Below the pieces are notes generated by a model that did not search any database, had not been told where the DNA came from, and saw only the letters and a program-made list of their open reading frames with translations. A stretch of 64,000 bases of DNA from positions 78,761,942-78,825,941 of the forward strand of contig OZ035962.1 of the NCBI GenBank assembly GCA_964034945.1, read 5' to 3'. A program made the translations under genes and the position numbers. This document shows, one piece after another, positions 32,421 to 43,876 of this stretch; within the stretch, counting starts at the first letter, position 1; every line of letters starts with the position of its first letter. The stretch is from Chrysopilus asiliformis. Taxonomy: Eukaryota; Arthropoda; Insecta; Diptera; Rhagionidae.

Positions 32421-32535
32421 AGTGTTTATCAACCTAAGGTACATGTACCCCTACGAATACATCGGCTAGTTCCACGGGGTATGAAAAACGTGAAAAATAA
32501 AATCCCGGCAACCAAATTTTGAAAAAATCACTAGG
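32421..32535 (+). mobile_element. Left end of a hAT element
   Basis: 'cagtgtttatcaacctaagg' followed by 'tacatgtacccctacgaata' and 'ccacggggtatg' matches the widespread hAT terminus CAGTGGTTCTCAACCTTTGGTACGCGTACCCC. The right end is not found; the sequence passes into family B at about 32540. Confidence 0.55.
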
Positions 32536-32586
32536 AGTTTAAAGCAAACATAAGAAAAGCTACAATTGCCAGGGTCAATCGTCAAA

Positions 32587-33084
32587 TCCATATAAAAATG
32601 AATGTTTGTTTGTTGGTCTGTCTCAGATTACAAAGCTCAAAAACTACTGGACCGATTTTTGCAAAATTATCTGCGTTGCCAGTACGTTGCAGGTTTTTAG
32701 CTATGTTAGATTTTCAAAATTCGAAACAGAAGGTCCTGTAAGGATAACGAAAATATCCCTTTTCCCATGTTTTCCCGGAAAAATTGTCATTATAGGGTTT
32801 TTGGGGTCGCTGATCATGAATCCGGTTTTAGATTTTTAAAATTCTAAACGGAAGGTCCTGTAAAGATAACGCAAGTGTCTTTTTTCCAATTTTTCTCTCA
32901 AAAACTGGTTTTGGGAGGTTTTCAGGGTTGCTGATCACGGCTCTGGTGTTAGAATTTCAAAATTCGAAACGGAAGGTCCTGGAAGGATAACGTTTTTTCC
33001 CAAAAGTTTTTAAGTTATTTATGTTTTTTTGGCATTCTAAAATTTATACAAAAAACTGTAAGCTGGCAACGAAGGGTCTGCTAG
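32587..33084 (+). mobile_element. Non-autonomous Helitron, family C2
   Basis: TCCATATAAAAATGAATGTT after host A; it ends 'ggcaacgaagggtctg' + CTAG before T. Interior modules 'ggtcctgtaaggataacg' occur three times. Same family as 22505-22863 (minus). Confidence 0.85.
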
Positions 33085-33091
33085 TAATCTA

Positions 33092-33481
33092 CAGTATCGG
33101 ACAAAAGAAATTGAATTTTTTTGTTTTAAAGCTAACTTTTTAGGGGGGTTATGAATTTACAAACGGTATTCAGAAAAGTTGTTGCACGTGTTGAGGGTTC
33201 TCTGAATATATCAAAGTACCGTTATAATATTGGTTCTTTAATTGTTTTTTTTTTAACAAAAACGAAATTAGGAACGACAACAGTAATTGAATTTGATATA
33301 TTTATTCGTTTAAAGGTAACAAATTATATATTTTTTACATTAAATATACTTCTTTTTTCAATATCGTGTAGAAACAACTAAAAAATGTGCAACAACTTTT
33401 CTGAATACCGTTTGTCAATTCATAACCCCCCTAAAAAGTTAGCCTTAAACCAAAAAATTCAATTTCTTTTGTCCGATACTG
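33092..33481. mobile_element. Tc1/mariner-type MITE with ~98-bp TIRs
   Basis: CAGTATCGGACAAAAGAAAT at the left, its complement at the right, TA on both sides (33090-33091, 33482-33483). The arms extend about 98 bp to 'agaaaagttgttgcac'. The centre is A/T-rich; the 76-residue frame is not transposase. Confidence 0.85.
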
Positions 33482-33699
33482 TATATGATGACAGACAAAA
33501 TGTTTATTTAAAAAAATCCATTTGTATAGGAAAGGAGGAAAGTAGTGGCCCGATTGGATTTTAATGTATCGAACGGTTATGTAAAAGCATATTCTAAACA
33601 CATTTCATCTTTATGAATTTTTCAACACGACTGGCCGTTTTCGAGAAAACAGAAAAAATGTATTCAATTTGTATGGGGCAGGGCAGATGGAGTGGTTCA

Positions 33700-34740
33700 A
33701 CTGGAAGGGTTGTCACAACTTTCATGTCCCAAAAATATTTTTTTCTTTCAGTATAATTCGCACATGAATGGCAAATTAATAACCATAACATTAGGCACAT
33801 TCGAATGATTAAACCAATTAAATAGACAAAAAAAATTAACAAATATAAAATTTAACTTAATCTTCAATGATACTGCAATACAAATCTCTCCTCAGAATTT
33901 TAACTCAACCGGCTTAATCGTGAAATACCATCTAAACAGAGATCTCAAGACAATTTAAGTAATCCAAAGGCTCGTCTCTTGTTTTAAAAAGATAACTTTA
34001 TTTTTTACGGCATCAATAAGACAAATGTACAATTTTCTTTTATGTCCCAAGCAAAAGTAAATAAAAATCGAATTGAAAAAGGCAATAACATCGATCGAAA
34101 TTGTATTTTCTATATTTTAGTGTTTTAATAGTTCTTTCATTTTTGTAGTTTGGTTTCAAATTGAATATACAGTGACGAGTTGGCCACACATGGAGTCGAC
34201 TATCCAATGAACGTTTGCTTTAAATCGTAAATCGTAAAAAACAGTTCAACATTTTGTTACACTTTGGCGAGACGATCAAAGTTAATACTGCAAGTTTAGT
34301 GAAAATGTGATATAGATTGATATTGTGGACTTATAATGGCTTGAAAATGTTCAGTCCATGAAGTAAGAAAAAAAAGTCATCAAAACAAAACATTATTGGA
34401 TAAGGCATCACCACTTAATACCTCGTGTAAACATGTCTACATTTAATGCACCTAAAGGTTCTTTGAAACTTTAATGTATTTTTTTATGCTTTGACGTTTA
34501 GCTATCTAACCTTTGGATGATTATGTAAAGGATATGCTGGTCTAATACAAAGTCATTCAGTTCCCATGCTCATCTGTATCATAGTGGAATTTTTGATTCA
34601 ATGGGAGTTAATGGAAATCTCCACATATTGCACACGTTTGAATTACAAGTTGATAATGTAATACGCGTAGAACTTTTCGCACACATCACCTAAGGCCCTT
34701 TATGTTAATTTCTTTATTTCATTTTCTGTGGTCTACATGC
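33700..34740. other. No supported feature
   Basis: AT-rich sequence. 'tacagtgacgagttggccac' at 34168 is Tc1-like, but no partner end was found. Confidence 0.35.
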
Positions 34741-34743
34741 AAT

Positions 34744-35013
34744 TTATGCAAACCTAGAATATCTTCGAATTACAGTAATATCAATGAATGTTGCATAAGC
34801 GAATTCTAAATATTTTGTAAAAGAAGTGATTCTGAGATAGTCCTCCACGAACATCTTATTGAGCACACAAGAGTGTGGAGTATGTGGGAGAGTTCTTTTG
34901 AGGTCAGAAAGTGAACGCATTCTTCCGAAATGATTCACATAGGCGTAAAACCATGTTGTATTCAAGAGAAGTTTGAAATTCTTATCAGTTCTATGTGTCT
35001 TTTCACAAGAATA
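34744..35013 (-). CDS. Possible coding segment, unrecognised
   Basis: About 90 codons open on the minus strand, ending at TAA: basic start, LLLNTTWFYAYVNHFGRMRS, then LSDLKRTLPHTPHSCVLNKM and an aromatic C-terminus. Protein-like composition. The apparent start codon lies in the adjoining DINE-like repeat, so the true 5' end is unknown. No family recognised. Confidence 0.3.
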   Translation of the reverse strand, partial: YSCEKTHRTDKNFKLLLNTTWFYAYVNHFGRMRSLSDLKRTLPHTPHSCVLNKMFVEDYLRITSFTKYLEFAYATFIDITVIRRYSRFA

Positions 35014-35578
35014 TTTTTTATACCCGTATGGTGAAACCAAAGGCTATATTAGATTTGCCTTACCGTTTGTAACGCCAAGATCCCGTCATCACACACAAAA
35101 ATGAATTACACCAGTGTGTTTAATATGATAAAAAAATTTTTTTTGCATGTCCGTCCGTCTGTCTGTCTGTCCGTCCGTTCGTCCATCAATCTGTGGCGCG
35201 GATTTCAGGCGCACGGATTGAGCTACAGACTTGAAATTTTATGCAGATTCGTTTCTCGTAAAATGCGAGGCTAAGTTCGTTAATGGGGAAAAATGGATCA
35301 TTCGGGGGCACCCCCCATACGAACGAAAACGTTTTTTGTGAATATCCCAAAAACGGTACATCTTATCAAAAAAGTCCAAGAACAAAAGTTATTCAGGATA
35401 TTATTCTACATAAAACTTCCATACATCAAAATCCGATTGGAATAAATTTTAAAAAATCTGATTGGAAAGTTTGTCTTCAATGTGGAATTTTGATACAACG
35501 GTTCGCCGTTCACTTAAATCACCATACGTGTCTCCAATGATTGCCAGATTGGCAATTAAAGCTTTTGTTATGTTTTTT
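35014..35578 (+). mobile_element. DINE-1/INE-1-like element, family A
   Basis: Same part order as 26917-27500, from 'ttttttatacccgtatggtg' to the 'attgccagattggcaatt' hairpin and 'gcttttgttatgtttt'. The GTCC tract is short (35150-35185). Confidence 0.75.
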
Positions 35579-37970
35579 CTTTAACGCCAATAATCATCAT
35601 GAAATATGTGACACATTCAGATGGTGGGGGAGGGGGGGGGGTGTCTCAGTATTGCAAAGGCAATATTTTATCCCACATAAAAAATCACGAAAAAAACCGC
35701 GACAACAAAAAAAATCACTTCCAAAAAACACAAAAAAAAATCGCGAAAAAAAAATTCCCGAATTAGCGCGACGTATTTCATGCAAAACATTTACGTTTTT
35801 TCACAAAATTGAAAAAAAAAATCAAGAAAACCTAATTTTCCATTCTGAAAATTGCGTTGAAAAAGTTATTTTTAAAAATATTGCATCGAATTTGCAAATA
35901 TAAATTGGAAAATTTCAGCACGGGTTTAAAAGACTTTCTTTTATAAAATTTCTGAGAAATAATATTTCAGGTTTTTTCAGATCTCACGTACTTTTTTAAC
36001 GATCGCATAAGAATGTCATTTTATGAGTCATTTAGATAAATCTGAGGACTTTTGCATAAAAGTTTATGATTATGGAAATGGTCGAATATGCATTTTAAGG
36101 TCGACCTTTATTTTTCCAAAGCAAGCAAAAACGGAGAGAGAAAGAAAATGAGTCAAATCCTTTGCAAAATATTCTACATAGCTGTATTTTATATACTATA
36201 GATGGCAAGTGGAGGTCGGATAATATTATCGTCATAAAATAATTTTTACGAAACTCTGAATTATATTATTATGGCCAGATTAAAATCACACCTTACGGAT
36301 GTATTAAACACGTTGCGATGTGATAAAGAAGTGGTCAACAATCTTAAGAAACATATAAAATCCTAAATTGTATGGGTGGTCGTAATATCATTAATTTGCA
36401 ATGAGCACAATCTTTTATTATTCCGAATACTTGTTAAAATTGGCACGAGACATGAATCCGATTTGAATGTGCAATTTATACAAAAAACAAAAATATTGTA
36501 AATAAACTGTTTTTGGTTCCAGCTAAAAATTTAAGAAAATCATCTTCTTGCTACGGTTAATGATGATATTATTATTCTGTTTTCATCTTAATCCAACCTT
36601 GGGCTTCTTATTTTCATTGCAGTTCAATTATCATGTTACAAAAGACAGATGAACCAAAAATCCCAATTTTTTCCAGCAAAAAAGAAAAAAAATATGTTTA
36701 TATTCGCAAAAGATGATATTTTGGGTGTGTTATAAATTCCTGAACCTATATCAATTTCATTCAGAGTGTCTGAGCACAATAAAATAATTTAACGAAACTT
36801 TTGAACGCTTACCAAACACTTTCGTACTAAATAAAATAAAATCCATGAGTAATATTTTTTTTTTCTTGAAAAAATGTGTTTTCATATCACCAGAAAATTA
36901 CCACTCACATTACAATATCAGCGTAATAAAATTTTATTTTATCGTTTATTATATGAAAATGTTTTTTAAACAAATTTAATGGTGTTACTGTCTCTTAACT
37001 CACATGATTTTTCTCTTCCCTAACCTGCAGTATAACCCTGAACTAAATACCTTTTTCAGGTGAATTTATTTCATATTATTTACTCTATAAATTCTTTTTT
37101 GGAATTATTGATCATATTTAACGAAATCATTACCGATAACGGTTTTAAAACTTTATATCGAAAAGGAACGACATTTAGCCAATATCAATATTTCAAAATA
37201 ATTGAAATTTTTGGTATTTTATGAAACCATTATCAGTCAAAGTGGTAAGGGTGTGTACAGAAAAAAAGTCATGTTTAAAGAGGCGGACGTTTGCGGTAGT
37301 AGGCTAAAATCCGTAGCAAAAAATCTGCGAAAAGCTTGACGAGGGGGGGGGGGGTAAAGGGGCTTCCTCTGGGCTCTAGCTGAAACTATATAAATTTACC
37401 CCGTTTCCGTTCGCTCCTATCTGTCTCTGGTCGTCAGGTCAACAACAGAAGTATGGTCGTTGTTCTGAGGAGGTCAAACCACACTTCGGGATGAAACTTG
37501 ACTTAAGAATTTTTGCTTCCTTTGTTTCAATTAAATGAAAATTTCAAAATATTCAATCGCTCGAGAAATCCGGTGCAAATGAATAGAAAATTCGTATCGA
37601 GAGAACTGATTGTTATTCCAAATATTGACCACAAAACCTTAAGTTTCGAGATATTGAACAGTTGTCAATTCTAATTATAAAAATAGAGAAATATATGCAG
37701 ACAGATAGCAGTTGTCACTTCATATAACCGAACCCGTATATATACATATGCAGTTCAACAGAGTCCTGAGCCAAAATGACTCAAAAATAGCTCATCATAA
37801 ATATTATTGATGCAATATAAAATCATATAAATAGCATAGCTTTGTTTTTTGTCAAAGCTTTTAATTTGAGAACATATTTGATTTTGACTACTGAACAATT
37901 TCACCTGCGGCACAATCCTTAATAAATTTCCACTTCCAGTATATCTTTATAATCTATATGATATGTCATA
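35579..37970. other. No supported feature
   Basis: AT-rich sequence. Homopurine G tracts lie at 35624-35641 and 37344-37355. The 120-residue frame at 35541-35903 starts inside the repeat end and runs through poly-lysine A tracts. A CCTGCGG motif lies at 37905. Confidence 0.4.
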
Positions 37971-38530
37971 TAGGAGTATATTGGATTTAGTATACGGTTT
38001 GTAACGCATCGAACCAATCGTCGAACACAAAAATTCACTTCACCATGTTGTTAGAGATGACAAAATTTCTTGATTTCCCATGTCCGTCCGTCCATGAGCA
38101 CCATAAATTCCGAAAGGATTCATCTAGAGACCTGAAATCGGATAATTTCTTCTCCCCTTCCCCATACAAACGAAACAGTTTCTCGCAATTTTCTCGAAAA
38201 CGATGAGTCATATCGGAAAATTTGTAAATGTAAAATGTGTTTACAATAGGATTTTACATAACTCATCCATACATAAAAATCGAATCGGACCGCTGCTTCT
38301 CCCCTCTCCCATACAAATGGAATACTTATTCTGTTTTTTTTTTCGAAAATTGTGCATCATATCGGAAAATTTATAAAGATGAAATGTGTTCAGAATACGA
38401 TTTTACATAACTTATATATACATCAAAATCAAGTTGGACCACTCCTTCCCCCCTCTCCCATTAAAATTGAATATTTTTTTTACTCATATAAAGTATTTGA
38501 CGATTGGCCTTTGGTAATTGCTTTTTTTTG
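37970..38530 (+). mobile_element. DINE-like family B copy
   Basis: 'gagtatattggatttagtat', 'cggtttgtaacgcatcgaac', 'cacaaaaattcacttcacc', 'catgtccgtccgtcc', two rounds of 'ctcccatacaaa'/'tcgaaaa' modules, then 'gacgattggcctttggtaat'. It shares order and motifs with family A but differs in sequence. Confidence 0.7.
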
Positions 38531-38534
38531 TTAT

Positions 38535-41250
38535 TTTCATCCGCAAACTTCGTTTTTAAATACCTATATTAGTATTTATCCTCGGTCGGCTGTTAAAAGG
38601 GGTTTTTTTTATTTAAAGAGCAATAAATTGAGATTGTGCATTAAACCCAGAAAGCGCTAAGTTCGTCTCTTTATATTTAAAACCCTTCATTCTCACCCCC
38701 TTCCCTGTAGGATTCGGCCAGTCTGATAGGTACTATCGTTGGAGTAGCTGTTAGACTGACCGAAGCCTAAGAAAATTTTTATCTGTTTAAAAAACATACC
38801 GTTTCCGACAAACCTCTTTTCCCTTGATTTCTTGAATCTCTAAAGCGATTTTGATGGGGTTTACATCACTGAAGTTCTTCTTCGGAGGATTGTTTGGCCT
38901 ATTAAAATCTACTCCACCTCTTGTTTGTAACCTTTCTACCTCCTGTAGCGCTCAAGAGATTTTATCCCATGCTGGAGTCACTATTTTCCGGTTGAGAAGT
39001 TCAGAATTTATACGGATTTTTGTTTTTGAAAGTAATTGAAATCGTCAGGAAACTACCATTCTTAACTCTATTAAGGAAAGAAGCCTCGAAACTCGAATTT
39101 TTGGGACAAAATTTTATTGGTGGTTGGTAGTGGATGCAGAAAAAAATTTGTGAAAAAAAAGATTTTGTTTTTTACATTTTCAACACCAAACATTGCAAAA
39201 GCTTCCTATGAAATTCCAAAGGATATAAAAAAATGTCTGACGCAATCAAACATTCTTTGAAAAAGGTTAACCATATTGAAATGGCAAAGTGAAACGATTT
39301 ATTTAAGATATTGTGTTTAAAAGGTAGTAAAAAGATAATTATTGCTTGATCACTACCATTCGATGTAATTAACTTAATTGAATCCATTAGCGATTTTTCA
39401 GTGAGAAAAATATCATCGTTTTCCTAGACACATTTAAAATATTAAACATGATTGTCATCATATAAAACGTCATTAATTCACTTTTTCTACTGTTATTAAC
39501 AAAGTTGTCCTGCATTTCGAACACACATCAACAAAGAATTATCGTCACAGTCGATTTTTGTGTTGCTCTTAAAACAAAACAAAAAAAATCGAAACAACAG
39601 AGGAAAAAAAAATTTCTTCAGTGATTAATTGTTAAATGAGCGATATTATCTTGAAATATGTATTTCCAAGCGTCAAAAATTTTCCAACCTGTAATTCGAT
39701 ATTTTTATAACAATTTGCTTGAATTTCACGCCATTCATCCGAAGAGTTATTAGATTTCTCCATTAAATCATGTTAAATGTTTTTCTGTTAATAATTTCTT
39801 TTTTTTTTTGGAGCAACGCAAGACAAAATATTTTAATGATACAATTTGAGCAAAGGGAAAAAAAACAAATCAAGGCATAAACTTTTTTATGTATATAAAA
39901 AAAAAGAATTAAACTCTAATGGTTTTATAAATATTTCAGTTAAATTGGGGTCAACAAACGAACAACTTCGTCACAGTTACTCTAAAACATTTTTAATGAG
40001 GCTCTTATATCAAAATTAAACATCGTCTTGTCCTATAACTGACAGTAAAACAACCAAATCTGGTTTAATTACGTCTTAGAATGTTGTCCATGGAAAAGTG
40101 TCCCAGATTGATTATCTCTAAAAATTGTGTTATGTTGCTGAGGTCCACCCGACCAAATGACAAAACAGGCACAGATAGTTGTATAAAACCAGACAAAACA
40201 TTTAAAAAATTCACTCTAGATACTTTCAGTGTTGACCATTAGGAAGTTTGGGAGGGTTTTTTTTCTCGTCTTCTTCAAAATCTTCAGTAGATTGCTTCTA
40301 ATTAACCCACACTTGACGCATCAAATCAAGAGAGGACGCCAAAGAGACAAAATTGTAACTACTGATGAGATTTCTTAACTTGGACTACTGTTGCTGATGC
40401 TTTGTGTTGATGGTGGCACATGCAATCTATACCGGGGATCATCCTTCGCATAAAATCTTAAGAAATTAAATCCAAAAAAAAAACAGAATGAAACACTATT
40501 TTGTTTGGGGAGAAATGAATCAAGACTCAAATAGAGGAAAAAAAATTTAACTGTGTGTTTACTTTAATTAAGACCAGAAGCTGAATTATGATAATGACTG
40601 GTCATTAAGGTAAAATTACAAGCAGAGATCTGAAAGAGCCTTTTTCTTAAAGCCAAAAAATGAAGATGATCTCGAAAGACAGCAAACCGAGTTCTTGTTT
40701 TGGTGGAAAAATATGATCATATGAGATTTAAAATGTCATGGAATTCAAATGAACCAGGTCGTAATGATTAAGGAATGACCGCAACGATCTTGAGAAAACG
40801 AGCTTTTTGTGGGTATCTAGGGGTCTCGGCACGATATCTGATGGGTATAAAAACTGGATCAATTATGAGGATCTTAAGGATTTTTTTTTCTTCGATCATA
40901 ACATAGTCTGGCTGTGTAATAAATTGTTATAGTCTTATAGACAGGAAGTCCTAAATTATAAAATCGAAACAAAGAAACTATCTGGATACATTTGTGTATG
41001 AACAACGACCAATTTGTATCTGGTTTATTGCATTCACACTCAATGATATTGCATTTATATAAATTGATGTAACAGAAGAGTAAACTCTTGGTCATTCTCT
41101 CGAAATGCGAATATTTACCTAAGCATAAGGGGAAATGCCACGCAAATACTGAAATTGATCTGAATAGAAATAGAAAATAAGTGAGTAGTGAAAAGATGAT
41201 GACGATGATGATGCTTCAACGTTTGTCCACGATCGATATGCTGTAGAAAA
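38535..41250. other. No supported feature
   Basis: AT-rich sequence. The frames at 38851-39039 and 39172-39387 lack support. No notable repeats. Confidence 0.4.
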
Positions 41251-41255
41251 CATAC

Positions 41256-41345
41256 CTTAATGCCATATTCATATGCAGAACAAGAAGCTCCACTGTTTGC
41301 TCGGATTGATTCCATAAAACAATAAAATTCAAACCCATAACTTAT
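41256..41345 (-). CDS. Candidate exon with strong donor, unrecognised
   Basis: A minus-strand donor AAG|GTATGT (GT complement at 41254-41255) closes a frame that reads …YGFEFYCFMESIRANSGASC SAYEYGIK. Another frame starting at an ATG (MGLNFIVLWN…) is also open, so the phase is undecided. The 20-mer at 41311-41330 is identical to 28413-28432 upstream of the other minus-strand exon candidate. Possible downstream pieces with tttctattcAG acceptors lie near 41150. No family recognised. Confidence 0.3.
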
Positions 41346-41936
41346 GTCAACATTGATTGCTTCTATCTTTTAGAAATAGTTTTCTATGTGAAATATTTCG
41401 CTTATATGTAGCTACTGTTACCTCCCTTTCTGATGGTATGAAGTGTGCTTAAACTGAAAATCACTGAAGATACTTACAATACTTCTTGCACATAACCTGC
41501 TGATTTTGTAAAATTTCGTCTCATTCCCATTTCCAGATTGATAGTTTGACTGACAGCAAATCGTTATATGTAGCCGATTCTGTAATATAAAGTGCATATA
41601 ATACTGGAAATATTTCTGTGCACGAAAATAATAAAAATCGAAATACAAAAATAATAAAACGATCTCATGAAACTAAAATCTGGTCCCATCAGCTCACACA
41701 TCCGTCAAAGTCAAAATAGAGAAATCAAGGCATATACCTTTGACTAAACAGATTAGGGCAACTGCGACTAGACAGTAAGAAGGCTTTTTTGATATGTAGG
41801 GTGATGTGGGCTGCATACCAATACAGTTTGGAAATTTAAAAAAAAACTACAAACTTGGTGACAAACTTAGCAATAAAAACACTATGGGTTACGAGGTAAA
41901 GCTTCTGAAAGTTAGGAAACGCTTTAACTCAAATAT

Positions 41937-42020
41937 TTTTACGGTCCTAGAACTGAAAATAAAAAGTTTTTACGGTCCTAGAGCCGAAAATAAAATGTTT
42001 TTACGGTCGTAGAGAAAAAT
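41937..42020 (+). repeat. About 30-bp tandem repeat, 2.7 units
   Basis: Units of 'tttttacggtcctagarccg' + 'aaaataaaa'. They form the tail of a 68-codon frame that I do not accept. Confidence 0.8.
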
Positions 42021-42032
42021 ATATTTCTAGTA

Positions 42033-42304
42033 CACTCAGAAAAATGTCCAGGTTAACTTTTTGTCAGATTAACTCTGACCTTACAGAGGTGTCTGTAAGC
42101 CAGATAGCGGTCAGAGTTAACCTATCTAAGGTCAACTCGTGCAGCTCCCAATGCCCTACTTCACCTGCTGGTGGCTTAATTTCACAATTTCTCCGACCAC
42201 AGGTCAACTCAGTTTTACTTGCCCACATGCAGGCGAACGCGCGCCTGCCCGAGGCCAATTACGCCGTATGTAGGTCATCGAGTTAGCCTCCATTTTTCTG
42301 AGTG
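42033..42304 (+). mobile_element. 272-bp MITE, family H, copy 1
   Basis: CACTCAGAAAAATG … CATTTTTCTGAGTG with TA on both sides (42031-42032, 42305-42306). The interior is unusually GC-rich for this region and carries a subterminal inverted pair ('taactctgacc'/'ggtcagagtta'). The same length and >90% similar by eye to 63637-63908, in opposite orientation. Consistent with a Tc1/mariner-type MITE. Confidence 0.85.
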
Positions 42305-42309
42305 TAGGG

Positions 42310-42660
42310 TACACGCAGAGAAAAGGTAATAAGATAAACTATTTTACAACGGAGCATCGTGACTATGACTAAAACAGTTCATTTCAATTAAAAAAATAAT
42401 CAAATTCGGCAAATTTTACAAGACATTTAAGTGGTTAGTAGTAAAATTTACTATTTTGGTGTTAAATTGACTATTTTTTTCAAATTAAAATTAATTATTT
42501 TGTCATTGAAATTGACCATTTTTGTGATAATCCAAATTTCCCATTATAAAATAGATTTACTATTTTATTTTATAAAATAGATTTACTGTTTTAGATATAA
42601 ATTATGCGGGAAAGGGAAGGGATTCAGAAGACTTTAAAACAATATGCGCAGGCTACAAGG
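42310..42660. other. AT-rich spacer
   Basis: Contains a short tandem of 'ttataaaatagatttact' at about 42544-42590 and nothing else notable. Confidence 0.4.
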
Positions 42661-42955
42661 TAAGGTTAAAAAACATAACAAAAGCTATAATTGCCAATCT
42701 GGCAATTATTGAAAACCCTTATGGTGATATTCGTATCAAAAATTCGAACAGTTGTACCAAAATTCCACTTTGAAGTCAAACTTTCCAATAAAATTTTTTT
42801 AAAATTTATTCCAATCGGATTTTGATGTATGGGAGTTTTATGTAGAATCATATCCTAAATAGCTTTTGTTCTCTATAATATTTTATAGGGCTTATAGGTC
42901 AAAAATAAAACAAATGTTTCTAATGGTCAATAAATATTTTCTTTTACTTCTCGAC

Positions 42956-42985
42956 GTTTCGCCTGTTTTCACTTGGCGTCTTCAG
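42956..42985 (-). ncRNA. Hammerhead-like core in the left arm
   Basis: The mirror copy of 43847-43876 in the inverted left arm, identical as far as read. Confidence 0.45.
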
Positions 42986-43244
42986 GAGCTATACATTTGA
43001 ACACAAAATTTCTCATTAGGAAACAATACTATCCAATTAAAATCTAGTACTTACAATTTATTAATATTGATAAAATCACTATATATATAATTAAAAGTCA
43101 AAAAATTGAAAATCAATAAAATCACAATTACTACATATATAATAAATTAAATTAACTAAATAAATTTGGCTACGGACGTTACAATTAAACTAAGCTTTTT
43201 TCAAAAAAATTGTATATACTTAGCGGGGCCTTATTTGAGAACTG

Positions 43245-43622
43245 CTATTTTAAAATAGCACAGTATGTGGCGTTTACATCGTCCACCGTATCTGACTTTC
43301 TATTCATGCTGTTTTTAGTACGATAAATGTGAAGGGCTTCTAATATGTATCGTTTCTTTTGGTGTTTTTCTTTATCTATAATTCTTGTTTTTTCAAAGTC
43401 AGGTGTGTGATCTTGTTCCACGCAATGATAAGTGAGTGCTGTTTTGTTGCTGCTTTTAGATTTTAAGTCCGACTTATGTCCCGCGATTCTGTTTTTTAGA
43501 TATTGCTTTGTTGTCCCAACATACTCCATATCACAGCCTGATACGGTGGACGATGTAAACGCCACATACTGTGCTATTTTAAAATAGCAGTTCTCAAATA
43601 AGGCCCCGCTAAGTATATACAA
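43245..43622 (-). CDS. GIY-YIG endonuclease domain of a Penelope-like element (truncated)
   Basis: A 125-codon frame. The recognisable part is EYVGTTKQYLKNRIAGHKSD, the GIY-YIG core (the second motif element as EYVG, with the conserved arginine in KNRIAGHKSD), then ALTYHCVEQDHTPDFEKTRI and KKRYILEALHIYRTKNSMNR, matching the C-terminal endonuclease of Penelope elements, which nicks target DNA for reverse transcription. The first 29 or so residues and the last dozen are encoded by the inverted arms and are not part of the ancestral protein; the first GIY strand and the upstream reverse transcriptase are missing. It is therefore a remnant, not an autonomous protein. The domain call is confident; activity is unlikely. 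Confidence 0.85.
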   Translation of the reverse strand: MYILSGALFENCYFKIAQYVAFTSSTVSGCDMEYVGTTKQYLKNRIAGHKSDLKSKSSNKTALTYHCVEQDHTPDFEKTRIIDKEKHQKKRYILEALHIYRTKNSMNRKSDTVDDVNATYCAILK

Positions 43623-43846
43623 TTTTTTTGAAAAAAGCTTAGTTTAATTGTAACGTCCGTAGCCAAATTTATTTAGTTAATTTAATTTATTATATATGTA
43701 GTAATTGTGATTTTATTGATTTTCAATTTTTTGACTTTTAATTATATATATAGTGATTTTATCAATATTAATAAATTGTAAGTACTAGATTTTAATTGGA
43801 TAGTATTGTTTCCTAATGAGAAATTTTGTGTTCAAATGTATAGCTC

Positions 43847-43876
43847 CTGAAGACGCCAAGTGAAAACAGGCGAAAC
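43847..43876 (+). ncRNA. Hammerhead-like core in the right arm
   Basis: CTGAAGA, a GCC/GGC stem with an 11-base loop, then GAAAC. This fits the CUGANGA…GAAA catalytic core of hammerhead ribozymes, which are known in Penelope-like terminal repeats. Helix I/III partners and the cleavage triplet are not clear. One extra unpaired C sits before the stem. Confidence 0.45.

Larger units (their letters stand above)
32540..33690 (-). mobile_element. DINE-like family B copy split by two insertions
   Basis: The 3' signature (complement of 'gcttttcttatgttt', 32546-32580) breaks at the Helitron 32587-33084, then at the Tc1-type MITE 33092-33481, and resumes at 33484 with 'atgatgacagacaaaatg', as the unbroken 58.6-kb copy predicts ('atgactggcaaaatg'). 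Confidence 0.65.

Noticed and set aside
34168..34190. Tc1-like 'tacagtgacgagttggccac' end
   Set aside because: No inverted partner within several kb; a single short match is not enough.
35541..35903. 120-residue lysine-rich frame
   Set aside because: Starts at a repeat border and depends on poly-A tracts.
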